Assembly (NCBI GenBank): GCA_014885115.2
Contig: WKLE02001417.1
Coordinates: 1-50,127 of the forward strand
Length of the DNA stretch: 50,127 nt
DNA from: Asterionellopsis glacialis
Lineage: Eukaryota; Bacillariophyta; Plagiogrammaphyceae; Rhaphoneidales; Asterionellopsidaceae
Direction of reading: 5' to 3'
Shown piece by piece: positions 10,001 to 17,987 of the stretch. The notes below the pieces were generated by a model. That model made no database searches and was not told the origin of the DNA. It was given only the letters and a program-made list of their open reading frames with translations. The position numbers were made by a program, and so were the translations under genes. Position 1 is the stretch's first letter. Each line of letters begins with the position of its first letter.

Positions 10001-12181
10001 GATGTCGTTCTTTTTTATACCTGCTACAGCCCCAGCAAGCCCTTCTGCAAGGTCGACGACGAGAATGCCCTTGTGTGGTAATACAAGTGGGAAATCATTG
10101 TCACTTATTCCCATATCATCTAAAGTTCCTGTTTTTAAAATGTAATTTTTGAACATTGTTTCTGTCTGTTCTGTATTTCGGATACCTATTCCCAAGCTTT
10201 GAAGTTGTCCACGTTGATTGACCTTCTTTATCACTTCAAGTTCAATCGTCTCCCAAATAATATCTGTAGCATTTCGAAAATCCGGCAAAAGACCATTCCG
10301 TGGAATTCTTCTTCCGTAAACCCGTTCAAGCGGCTTAAATGCGTCGAGATATTCATTGACTTTGAATTTTCGGATGACAGTACAGTCCTCGTGAATACCA
10401 GTTTCACAGTTATTACATACTACAAAGGAACCGCTGTCCCATCCCTTCTCGCACAGTGAACACCTGTCTAGCCAGGGCGACGGGGCTGAATTAAGAACAC
10501 CTGCAGTATCGTCCCCAGGATTTACTTCAATCAGCTCTTGAGCCGCAGCTTTTGCACCTTCATCTAGAAAGCGTTGATGGTACAATTGGTAAATATTTTC
10601 AAAATCAGTGAAAGCTGAGAGAATTTTTGTTTGTGGAAGCTGAGAATTGATTGGGACACTTGTAACTAATGCGTTGAGGAGTTGAGTCACAGCATTGTAA
10701 AAAGTTTGCTTCTCCGTATTGCCCATGTCGTGGGTTTCGTACTTGTTCTTATGAACACGCCGATCGATACGAGCAAATGTTCTATCCGTAGAACCAATAC
10801 CTGCCATGTAATCCTTCACCATGTTGGGAATATTAAGATTTGTAAGTTCTTTTAGGATCAAATTGACTGATCCTTCGATGTTATTTTGATAGTTACTAGT
10901 AGTGAACAAAATTGAGAGAGCCTTTTTATTCCGTCTTGCAAACCAACGTAACATAAAACAGTGACAGCCACGCAGAATATTCAGTCCTTCCTCTGACATG
11001 TCAAATCTGAGTCTCTTTACAGTCGATGGGAAAGACAGTGGTATTTTTCTTTTTCTATCACGCTGCGCATCTAGGACCGACAGTCTGATCATTTCCTTAG
11101 CGTGTGCAAATGTGAAAAGTGTTTGATTCATGACTGCCCATTCCACTAATGCATCGATTAAGCGGGTATCGACTGATACATGTGTCTTCGTTTTTTTTTG
11201 GTTCCCTATAAATTTTGCTACATAATTCGGTATCACTGTTTTCTTGCTCTCACTCCTCTCATTTTTTCCATTCTTCTCCGATCTTTGTGTGGATAACACA
11301 TCATTAGTCTCGTCTGTAGTGTCTTTCTGTGCAATCTCGGAAACTACGAAAATATGTAACAAATGCCGCAGCGCACTCGAACTACGTTGCGCGCGTATCC
11401 AAAGTGCAACAATATCCGCTTGAGTAAACTTTGATGTCTCTGTTAACTTGAGATCCTCCCTTACAGGCATCAGTTTGGCAGAAACTGCTGACATTGGTGA
11501 AGCACACAATTCGTTCACGGCTTGTGATGTTGGTAACAAAGATATCATTTGAGCGATTCGTAAGTATTCGTAGTACGTCAAAGAATTCGGAGGAAGCGGT
11601 AGGGAACAAGCATGACTCTTCGTATCATCTTCTTTGTCTAACGCTGCATTGATGTCTGTTTTCTCATTTGCTGACTCTCGTATCGGCCCTTCAATCGGTG
11701 GCATGATTTGTTGAAAGAGCTTTGCACAGGGAAGATTAAGCAGAGGTGAACAACAGTATTGCTTTTCTGTAGTTTCATTGCCGTGACTATGTTTCACAGT
11801 GGAAGAGTGCATTAACAAGTGTTTCGCCAGCAGTTTGGTGGACCAAACTTCAAATGTCCGAAGAAGACTATGGATTTCCATACCGACCTCTCTTTGTTTG
11901 TTTAATCTTTCACGAGAATTTTCTAATTCCTTCTCCCACATGTCTACTTCGTCTTTCGACAATGATTCCTTTTCCATTGCTTGCCACTCGTTCTCCAGTA
12001 CACTATGCGCTGCAAGAAGCTCTTCATACTTGATGGCTTCTGTCACGTTCAGCGCAGAAATTGGTGTGTTTTTCACTCCTCTTTTCCGGAACAAACTCTG
12101 AAAGGATGTAATAAACTGAGCGACCGCCAGAGTTCCATATTCTTTCTCAAAGGCGTCGTCGCCACCGGCGGTCCTTTTCAT
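4052..12181 (-). CDS. Giant 2709-aa PHD-finger and PDZ-like domain protein
   Basis: A single uninterrupted frame of 8130 bp. Zinc-binding clusters: about 572-602 (CSLCEKGW..., CNNCETGIHEDC), PHD-like; about 805-840 (CPVC ... CC); about 1003-1037 (CMICG ... CNNPVC); about 2207-2247 (CCIWGC ... H-x4-CH), C2H2-like; and a complete C4HC3 PHD finger at about 2654-2695 (CVQC, CEFC, QHMYC, VCDSC). Two PDZ-like segments occur: about 700-790 (KGILVVDLAEGLAGAVAGI) and about 1495-1600 (GFELVVWKNESAGIRVGRVY, then HSPAAKGGFRMHDILVSING). PHD fingers usually read histone tails, so a nuclear chromatin role is likely, but no catalytic domain is visible. Low-complexity linkers around 1600-1700 and 1850-2100 separate the modules. 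I know no named family with this order. The start ATG is the first in frame. Confidence 0.75.
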   Translation of the reverse strand: MKRTAGGDDAFEKEYGTLAVAQFITSFQSLFRKRGVKNTPISALNVTEAIKYEELLAAHSVLENEWQAMEKESLSKDEVDMWEKELENSRERLNKQREVGMEIHSLLRTFEVWSTKLLAKHLLMHSSTVKHSHGNETTEKQYCCSPLLNLPCAKLFQQIMPPIEGPIRESANEKTDINAALDKEDDTKSHACSLPLPPNSLTYYEYLRIAQMISLLPTSQAVNELCASPMSAVSAKLMPVREDLKLTETSKFTQADIVALWIRAQRSSSALRHLLHIFVVSEIAQKDTTDETNDVLSTQRSEKNGKNERSESKKTVIPNYVAKFIGNQKKTKTHVSVDTRLIDALVEWAVMNQTLFTFAHAKEMIRLSVLDAQRDRKRKIPLSFPSTVKRLRFDMSEEGLNILRGCHCFMLRWFARRNKKALSILFTTSNYQNNIEGSVNLILKELTNLNIPNMVKDYMAGIGSTDRTFARIDRRVHKNKYETHDMGNTEKQTFYNAVTQLLNALVTSVPINSQLPQTKILSAFTDFENIYQLYHQRFLDEGAKAAAQELIEVNPGDDTAGVLNSAPSPWLDRCSLCEKGWDSGSFVVCNNCETGIHEDCTVIRKFKVNEYLDAFKPLERVYGRRIPRNGLLPDFRNATDIIWETIELEVIKKVNQRGQLQSLGIGIRNTEQTETMFKNYILKTGTLDDMGISDNDFPLVLPHKGILVVDLAEGLAGAVAGIKKNDIITALEFLYSQDGRVVKEKHEFAPLTGAERTALCRRGIKQLKITVQRPNVDVIRLSKKWLRRSKKASLALRKAIYLESGSYRDMVICPVCSTPPQKEETTAGRIKWEATCCRAVIRRLGMEEYSLPFHDDGEATGFDSVEKDIRHYQYASFRRLDAMMSFIIDSCVPQNPITQPFDVPPWDTSKSRERISWAPKALEKKPLELLCRGIECLLTDPSLIYPSQQHTEDAYKEERAALSNDFISFFCTWCVAPSHKGVKIESRGPPLSAQRAKAPWLVESCMICGVRPRQTNGEGSIEPTAKFCNNPVCEQKYQAYLAYLKELEKKASLKKMKELKLDWAPTIKLPSSDMSRALREYEHYSSFVGTTLLVLPGDPLLEFVSRALNWSIEHMDRPVLLVVASYLPGCLTKSGDVNSDNSRSNLDRAGEFHVLPVLHDTQMKFLLSICKMREPPESEDLDANEKSWLNLEVLNVEGIIRLSPTELKQKIEETAAIRQAVDEAVAKIAMCTNKAELKKMIYTEPYRQIDEKNTRTGLLVPCRAVELSKISLRGESEGKTPDHSLLLDKHIGGEYTGFVSKEKKSENEFQGGSDGSALKRYATIIDSLLSSEEPVMRDLLEQSLDVEKRVLGEKNGYNGEEFLDPGDDTDVGENEIGDWASTSRSRKLWHNIGVQADSFWKSDGPIKTQSVSREKVDSFHNYMSSFMKLSLGYCQLCYSDLFMDDSQLTRGGNIRNWLNGQKFTYPGPISDGDTIYDTILKRNAVTGGSSGEVPYNGIGWGFELVVWKNESAGIRVGRVYPHSPAAKGGFRMHDILVSINGKNLQSLSSVPELSCLLLGCDHKAVSGTSLAEIVNSIGMGTGGKAIGPIFVRVRRCANGGKAFPPHVSNEVSNKRSRKQNGVSEEVSNKRSPSQHGHDQNSTKWAHKSMQHPKLYNNLANVTSTATAAGTPVPARAVLTRPAQPNTTIIQHQQVQTTQAPVLAHSNYSKPCSVEPIFTHRDLYRVGLKGSYLSRVETAFVLEARKRNCPKLGVRLLVPRYDSDMISSEVTKIYSTLIEAGKIPNLQEDLWTFVLKYDYKRAKDETGPIWFSEGSYSYRYPISVLPLDRLTEGFLKQSENLTPPPGPTNPYTLEEQRKEHLNHEIGQNGTTGFDATSRPGRSMPRPHQMLQTAHGPSTETASYQNSGPVVDLGNYDEACQRIRGGGDAPEESAPSAEMRSKRSPVKCNTLAAKDLAKALVWGECHTLKDNKESGDAKLIGFVHNPEPKDAATGDIDVALIYVSNAGHLEEPIIERINSSFLYKVEKGSEEEMIANEWQDEQKWSTQVEGKVQSPPKLAKPAKEAVESKKIHSNCHDATDPPRTNGNDINGTRRNETEVAQLANEQEQISRNPLGKITLNDAARLLVERFCNRKAEPRHLGNLPDGQAVFWLQSDPRALYLRKPSLDEVGSTEARLSASEAQRSYRAQISQDSDGRQKKALPAIQLCEQGTHCCIWGCTVNVESNGKLRRQVLSFKTVKALENHLATCHSFNAQEQNKVTGMGSFTRIGEGKIICELAADITSSICARCLSFTSYATQIPLLISNGDTSDGLRFSRSVFELGSRITFSPEKLLRLNEEGRGALDLKVLNRILDGSRKGESTVRRVLRLWSRIARLFDVENLGFFRLTEFDCKTNLLDKESTSLERDKPKHALCASENDCKDFSSQDRAFCQICCLDAEPVLFCRHSSKKKSGIGCALITELCFPPGETSNIFESPQIQLGMLGTVKKLLLRVASHVPPSLCQMTVSGTTGDVGNLACSEYSIWFDPYFDRWTDFVESSRDVRMLAQGFSLLLSSLNKTKLPTWWKSTRGGWSDAYSLMSSASFSSLALQLYILDAAIAETIALHSPAQASSRNDKENNPSAEQLRNIGTIEEKMKIVMQWAKELSLKQYSGEYNETCVQCSDGGTLMCCEFCSNVQHMYCCFPPVLEEPKFDWVCDSCIHDITELRNQSTL

Positions 12182-12815
12182 TGTGGCTTACAATTGAGGC
12201 ATACCCGTAATTTTGTTGACGAAGGGGTTCTGTATGTAAATTAGAATTACACAAGAGAAAAGATGGAATTTCGTTAGTCGTTCTTGCTTTCTCTCGAGAG
12301 ACACTGAGAGCCGTTCTTATCGTTGTTTTTTTATTGTTTTTTTTTCACTAATTAAAAAATAATGGTCAGAGGTTGTCTTTGCCTGGAGATTTTTCCAGGG
12401 TACCAGTAGGTTCTACATGAGAAAAGATACTACAGTACCAGTTAAGAGTACATCAAATATATGTTCGGTTGTATTTTTCTTCCAGAAATTCTGGGGTAGT
12501 CAGTCTTTTTGTTCCTTGTTATTAGTAGGCGAGTACCAGGTAGGGTAGTGATCATTGTTCCCCCACAATTTCATAATAATCTCTAGGGGATGATGTTCTT
12601 ATTTAAATTTTAAAAGTCTTATACAAATAATATATCCATGATGTTATATATCAAGATACAGTAGATTCTATACCAGGACCTAGTCCTACCTGGTAGTCCT
12701 GCAATGTACTGTATGTGTACCAGGTACGTACCTTAGTGCAGAAAAATCCTCCGTTGCGGCTAGACGACGTGTCGATAGAGGACTAGTCCTATATAAAACG
12801 TCTTAGGCCTTAAGT
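12182..12815. other. Intergenic 5' flank of the giant gene, with dispersed motifs
   Basis: No coding sequence is evident. Positions 12390-12735 carry several copies of the ACCAGGTA / CCTGGTA / AGTCCTAC motif family, for example at 12529-12540, around 12670-12700 and 12715-12735. A perfect 12-bp palindrome, AGGACTAGTCCT, lies at 12779-12790. T-rich tracts near 12325-12350 precede the gene. Confidence 0.5.
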
Positions 12816-13722
12816 TAGTCGTGGCCGCTCTTTTTCACCCCCGTTCGTACGCTTATTTTTTCCAAAAACCCTTGTTATTTTCTAGCGCATCGATTTCTTT
12901 GAAAAAAATATTTTCGACCTCTGAACAATGGGAACGATCCACCGGAAGTCATTGGAATGACATAAAGCAGGGTATGAATTGTTTCTACACCAAGTTGGCT
13001 TATATAATCTAAAATAAAACAGTAGGCAAGGCCCTTAGTTCTTTAGATATTAATTATTTTAACAGTCGAGGTGCTATTTTTTTTATCGATTTTTTCGTTT
13101 GCATATTTTTCAAGAATGGTGCTTCTGGCCTACTGTTTTATTGCATATTACAGTAGATAATTATTTGTAGCATCATGTTACAAGAATAATTTTTTTCTCG
13201 TACAATACCCTTGTCCAGCTATGCTCTTGAGTGCTTCTTTTGGCACTGGCACGTTGATAATTTTGTTACCTGCGTCAAGGAGAAGAACTCACTCCGTTCT
13301 GAGACCATGAAAAATAGATGCATCAGATGATGACTTATAATCATCCCCACCAAATAACATGATACTACGAATAATTATCTACCTGAATATGCAATAAAAC
13401 AGTAGGTGAGAAGCACCATTCTTCAAATATATATAAAAGAAAAAAGGTGATCGAAAAAAATAGGACCTCAACTGTTAAAAAAATAAATAACTAAAGAACT
13501 AAAGGCCTCGCCTACTGTTTTATTTTGGATTATATAAGCCAACTTGGTGTAGAAACAGTTTATACCCTGTTTTATGTCATTCCAATGACTTCCAGTGGAT
13601 CGTTCCCATTGTTCAAAGGTCGAAAATATTTTTTTCAAAGAAATCGATGCGCTAGAAAAATAACTAGGGTTTTTGGAAAAAATACGCGTACGAACGGGAG
13701 TGAAAAAGAGCGGCCACGACTA
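12816..13722. repeat. 907-bp foldback (long inverted-repeat) element
   Basis: The left arm (12816-13180, about 365 bp) is repeated in inverted orientation as the right arm (13355-13722), with roughly 85-90% identity by eye. A 174-bp unique centre separates them. Outer ends begin TAGTCGTGGCCGCTC on both strands. Inside each arm is a nested inverted pair, AATAAAACAGTAGG and CCTACTGTTTTATT, about 115 bp apart. The flanks CCTTAAGT (12808-12815) and CCTTGAAG(T) (13723-13731) may be a decayed 8-9 bp target duplication, which would fit a hAT-like non-autonomous element. No transposase is present. A transcript through the element would form a long hairpin. The mirrored short frames in the two arms are not genes. 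Confidence 0.85.
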
Positions 13723-16073
13723 CCTTGAAGTACCAGATAAATCTACAACTGTACGAGTACCTGTATTAATAATAATTTGAAAATGAGTATTGATGAGTAC
13801 TAACTGCTGGACAATCCACTTGAAGGTACGAGTAATAAGGTTGGAAAAATCACTGAATGCATTTATTTTAAAAAATAAATTATAGCCTGTGAAATGAATT
13901 AGCGGATACAGCTTTTGTATCACGCGAGCATCCAGTCTTTGACTTACTACTGTATTTAGACAATAGGAAATATCCACGTGGAATTCAATCAAAGTGTTCT
14001 TGCTCTTGTCAGAATTTTTTATGAAGTTCTACTGTACCAGGTAGTCTGGACGAGTCACTGCAACAAACGGATGTTCATTGAATTTTCGATTGGTTTCTAC
14101 AAATTCGCGCCAGCATGGCAGAGAACAATCGTGTCAACAAAAGTGATGTGATTGGTTCGGAAGATTTTTATTTTCTGACACGTCGCCGATTAACCGCCAG
14201 GTACGCATATTCGAATCTTTGACAGAACCCTCTTCGTAAAAAAACACAAAATGCTGTGTGTAAAATGAAGCACAGTTTTTATTTCGAGAAATGAACCAAT
14301 CATTGGATACAGTACGTAGAAAATATCATTGGACGTCACTCATGCAGTCAAGTATTCCAGGGGGTTTTCATTTTTACTTGGCATCAATAATACTTTGTGA
14401 GTTACTCTGAATATTGTTCATTTAAATTAAGCCACCACGTATGACTGGTTGTACACAATATCCCTTTAAATGAATACCCAAACCATTATTACGTTTCCTT
14501 ATTGTGTGCAAGAAAGCAAAACCAAGAGCGTGCAATTCACAATTCTCTCTATCCGGCCTGTTTCCAAACCCCAACTATGGTGGATTTAAATCTTTGATGG
14601 AAGGCCCATCTCTTGCCTGCAGTAGGACCTGCTTCCAACCTTAATCGGCAATGCTGTAATTCTAAAACCAAAAAATACGTACTGCATTCCTTTTTTTCCT
14701 TGTGGTATATGTGTATCTTCTGATGACGAGGTGGTTCACATGTAGTATGTGTAAATTATTAATATACGTCTACCCTACATTTCTGCAGCACCAGTACAGT
14801 TTTCATTTGAGTTGCGTATTGAAAATGATGGCTACGCATATTTGCCTACTAGTCCTATCTTAAAAATACTTCTTCCTCAATGTTGCCGCAACAGCATCCC
14901 ACTGTTGTGTGTGTGTGTATGCGTGTGTGTGTGCTAGGATGCATCTTCAACAAAGAAATGCAATATTCTAATACATGGGTGGGAGTCCTCTCGTGGGACC
15001 CTCATTAGAAGGAAAAAACATTTTTTTTTAGTACTACTTATGAGGAATATGAAAAATAGGAAACCTCACATCAAATAGTACTAATCATGAGAAAATGTAT
15101 AATACCGCACGTACTTGTACGTCAAAGTTATTTGATGTTGTAACTCGTCATGTCCATAGTGTATCGTATGCTGTAGATTCTTTAGTAGGGAAGTAACTGT
15201 TGCTGTATTAATATGGAAATAACTCAGAACAGATCATCTCTGGGACTTGTTAGCTGTAAATTCGCACTATAATGATTTCAATACAAATGAATGTGTAAAC
15301 AATTCGCTCAAAATTCAAACGGTATGCGCAAATTTTTGAAATTGCTGATACTACCAAATTTAGGAGCATCCATAATTTCCTGCGTGAAACAATTCCTCGG
15401 GCACATGTCATGGGGGNNNNNNNNNNNNNNNNNNGAGCTACTTGTTTACTGTTAGATGTCATCCTATGTATATTTTTGGAGGCTGCGCGTACATCCATCA
15501 TCAAATGCAGGTCATGGAATTAAACAAAAGAGAATTAGGTTTATGCCCAGCATCTGGGGTAGTCCAATCTAATTTATTGCCTCGAATCTGGCCAAAAAAA
15601 TGAAGGTGGTACGGTGTCAGTTCCTAATTCTAATACTCTAATGCAGTCGATGAAACAAATTAAATGAGGTCATCGAAACCGCTGTAGATCACTACTGACT
15701 ATTCCTGTACAAATGGGCAGTTTGCCGCCGATGCACCGCATGAAGAAAACATCCAATCACTTTTTAAACTGTTCGGGAAGATCCACTTCAGCAGGACCGG
15801 TATGACCATATATCATGGCTTATAATTCGAGACCACCCGAAGAAGAACGAGGGATGCCTTTCTTCGTCCCATGTGCCTTATCCTCGATCGCATGAGTAAT
15901 CTCTTTGGTCTACCGTTTTTTTTGTTGATCGCATTTGCAAGCAAAACCTGTTTTCTGGTAGAATCATTGGATTGTACCATTAAAGACTTAAGGAACACGC
16001 TGGCGCGCAAAAGAGTAAATAATGTTCACTATATTATCGTGCTATGAGAGCTATTTCACTTGTTCTGGACTTG
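13723..16073. other. Gene-poor intergenic stretch with microsatellite and assembly gap
   Basis: I see no supportable gene. Single motif copies lie near 13730-13765 (TACCAGATAA, GAGTACCTG), 14033 (GTACCAGGTAGTC) and 14200. A GT-rich microsatellite is at 14906-14933. A run of 18 undetermined bases is at 15417-15434, so a short frame spanning it cannot be judged. Between 15700 and 15990 on the minus strand there are short protein-like stretches broken by stops, possibly a gene fossil. Confidence 0.45.
15417..15434. other. Assembly gap (18 N)
   Basis: Eighteen consecutive undetermined bases, preceded by a run of five G. The true length of the gap is unknown. Confidence 0.99.
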
Positions 16074-16372
16074 AGGGCCTGGAGTCTGCGTGCGCAGGAT
16101 CAGGTTTCCAAAATTTTTTTTAAAGTTTCGGCCAACAAAGTCTCCCCCACCCACCCCACCCCGGAATCAACCATGTGATCAACATTTTTCAAAAACATTT
16201 TTACATTCCCCTTTCATTTGCCATAGGCCATGTGAATGTCGAAATGTATTTGAGAAATATGTTAGGGGGCATCAAATAGCATGGGGGGCGGGCTGGCTTT
16301 AAACTTGTGTGTGCTCAAACTTTCGAAATATGGCGCAATTCGGGGAACCTGATCCAGCGCAGACACCTGGAA
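16074..16372. repeat. Imperfect inverted repeat of about 300 bp
   Basis: The arm at 16074-16110 (core GCGCAGGATCAGGTTTCC) is matched in inverted orientation by 16341-16372 (core GGGGAACCTGATCCAGCGCA). The match extends outward imperfectly through CTGGAGTCTGCG versus CGCAGACACCTGG. Between the arms lies a C-rich tract (about 16141-16165) and a G-rich tract (about 16264-16290). It looks like a degenerate MITE-like or foldback sequence, with no clear target duplication. Confidence 0.5.
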
Positions 16373-16460
16373 CAAGACTACAGGTACTGGTATTTTCAAC
16401 TCCTCATCTACCGTCTGTCTGTGAATAAAAGTAGAGAAGTCGTTTTTTGCGAGGCTCAAC

Positions 16461-16571
16461 TTGAACGCCATGGCGTTCAAATCAAAATCCTGTTTGGATA
16501 AAGACCTGAGGAATCATCTTGTGCAGGCCTGTATCGAAACAGATTTTCCAGTTGAATGCCATGGTGTTCAA
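16461..16571. repeat. 111-bp palindromic repeat, copy A
   Basis: The unit begins with a perfect 20-bp palindrome, TTGAACGCCATGGCGTTCAA (16461-16480), and ends with a near-identical one, TTGAATGCCATGGTGTTCAA (16552-16571). Internally AAAATCCTGTTT and AAACAGATTTT face each other, as do GACCTGAG and CAGGCCTG. A related unit occurs at 40086-40194, so this is a dispersed small foldback family rather than a chance hairpin. Confidence 0.65.
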
Positions 16572-16850
16572 GTTAGGGGACCCAAAACCTTTGACACCAT
16601 TCAGCACTGAAAAATAATCTCTTACTAAAAGTTAGCAGAATGCAATGCTACGTTACACTGACTTACAAAATTCTAAATCGTAGTTGTTGCATGTTGCATA
16701 ACTTGATGGTCTATTATTATTCTCTAAATAAAAGCAATCTTTCAAAATTTCTCAAGAGGCAATCTTTTTTTGTTCTTTCCTCAAACCTTTTTTACCAGTA
16801 CATTTAATTTTTTATAACGGCTTTGATATTATTGATGTTATTATTTATCT

Positions 16851-17987
16851 TCATCTGGGAGAGAAAATAGGGAATGCTTGAGCCTCCACCACATAGTGAT
16901 CTGGAGATGGGAGGCAGTTGCTAGCTTTTCTTGACTTTGGTCTGCTGATAGACTCAGGCGGTTGTTGGTCGTTATTTTTTGGTAAGTTGTGTTGCAGAGA
17001 AGCATTCAATACATTTCTTGGATGTTTGAGAGAATATCGAATCATACTCATGAAAATTCTTTCTACCGTAGCGCATGAAGAGTCATCAGAGTTATCAAGA
17101 TTGCCGTCTAAATCAGAGATCAAATGCCAGTCTTGAATACCAAGTTCTTGACAAAGGCTGGAGACATTGGAACCTATTGAAAACCAGATGGAGGGGTCTA
17201 TACTTTTTGATGAAGAAGCCTCATCATCGGCATTGTTGATTAGCAATAATGAGACAGGTAGTGCAGATCGTGTAGATATAGCACGATCGGGACTTGATGA
17301 TGGTGACAACGATCGATCAAGTAAGTCTTTCCAATATCTGACATTTTCTTCCAAAGCTTCGTACCCATTTGATATACTTCCAACTATCACAATTGTGTTC
17401 CAGTTATTCTTCGTTAGTGCCTTCCATTCACCACAACGATGGGATATTCCTCCGTTTGAAATCACATCCCAAATTTGCGTACGGACACAAGTAGCAATAC
17501 TTTCGTTTAACCAAAATGATATATCCTTTTTGTGATAATCGACTGACCAAGATGACGAACGAGATGCTGATGATCGATGTTGTTGTTGACGACAATCTTG
17601 ATTCTTGACACCTCTGGATTCTCTATGACAAAATTGATGAACTAATTGTGAACCATCACCAAGAACTAAGAATTTTATCATTTGTTCTGGCACGGGAGGA
17701 GTCTCGGATGGTTCGCGTGGTCGGTATGCACCTTTCCGATTGCAGCCTTTCATCATTTCTTCCCCAGGTAATATTCTCACTCGTTGACGAACACTACTTA
17801 AATGAGATGTTTGTTTATTTTCGTTTATATTTTGTTCCTCGACTGTTCTATGAGTGGACAACAATGGTTCCTCGACGGAAAGTTTTTTCGACAATTGAGT
17901 ATCCTCTGTAGTAACCGACTTCGGACATTCATGTCGTCTTCGTCTATGCCGATTTTTTGGTATTCTTTCTTCCGATCGGTCGGTCAT
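16851..17987 (-). CDS. Degenerate small-GTPase-like protein, possibly IFT22/RABL5-like
   Basis: A 378-aa single-exon ORF. Residues 1-100 are basic and low-complexity. From about 103 the layout follows a Ras-like fold: IKFLVLGDGSQLV (beta-1 and P-loop position), TQIWDVISNGG near 170-180 (where GTPases have WDxxG), NTIVIVGSISNGYEALEENV near 197-216 (beta-4/alpha-3), LPVSLLLINNADD near 243-255 (the NKxD position, here NNAD), and GIQDWHLISDLDGN near 283-296 (the SAK position). The P-loop Gly-Lys-Ser is missing, so nucleotide binding is doubtful. IFT22/RABL5 has a similar WD-x-GG and a weak NKxD, which is why I suggest it. A diverged Rab is the alternative. If it is IFT22, the organism should make flagella at some stage, as centric diatoms do. 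The gene is real by frame length and fold pattern; the function is uncertain. Confidence 0.6.
   Translation of the reverse strand: MTDRSEERIPKNRHRRRRHECPKSVTTEDTQLSKKLSVEEPLLSTHRTVEEQNINENKQTSHLSSVRQRVRILPGEEMMKGCNRKGAYRPREPSETPPVPEQMIKFLVLGDGSQLVHQFCHRESRGVKNQDCRQQQHRSSASRSSSWSVDYHKKDISFWLNESIATCVRTQIWDVISNGGISHRCGEWKALTKNNWNTIVIVGSISNGYEALEENVRYWKDLLDRSLSPSSSPDRAISTRSALPVSLLLINNADDEASSSKSIDPSIWFSIGSNVSSLCQELGIQDWHLISDLDGNLDNSDDSSCATVERIFMSMIRYSLKHPRNVLNASLQHNLPKNNDQQPPESISRPKSRKASNCLPSPDHYVVEAQAFPIFSPR

Noticed and set aside
13181..13354. Spacer of foldback as a transposase remnant
   Set aside because: Too short and no DDE or helix-turn-helix trace; only the small captured-looking stretch is noted.
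15250..15504. 84-codon minus-strand frame across the N gap
   Set aside because: Contains undetermined residues and shows no domain.
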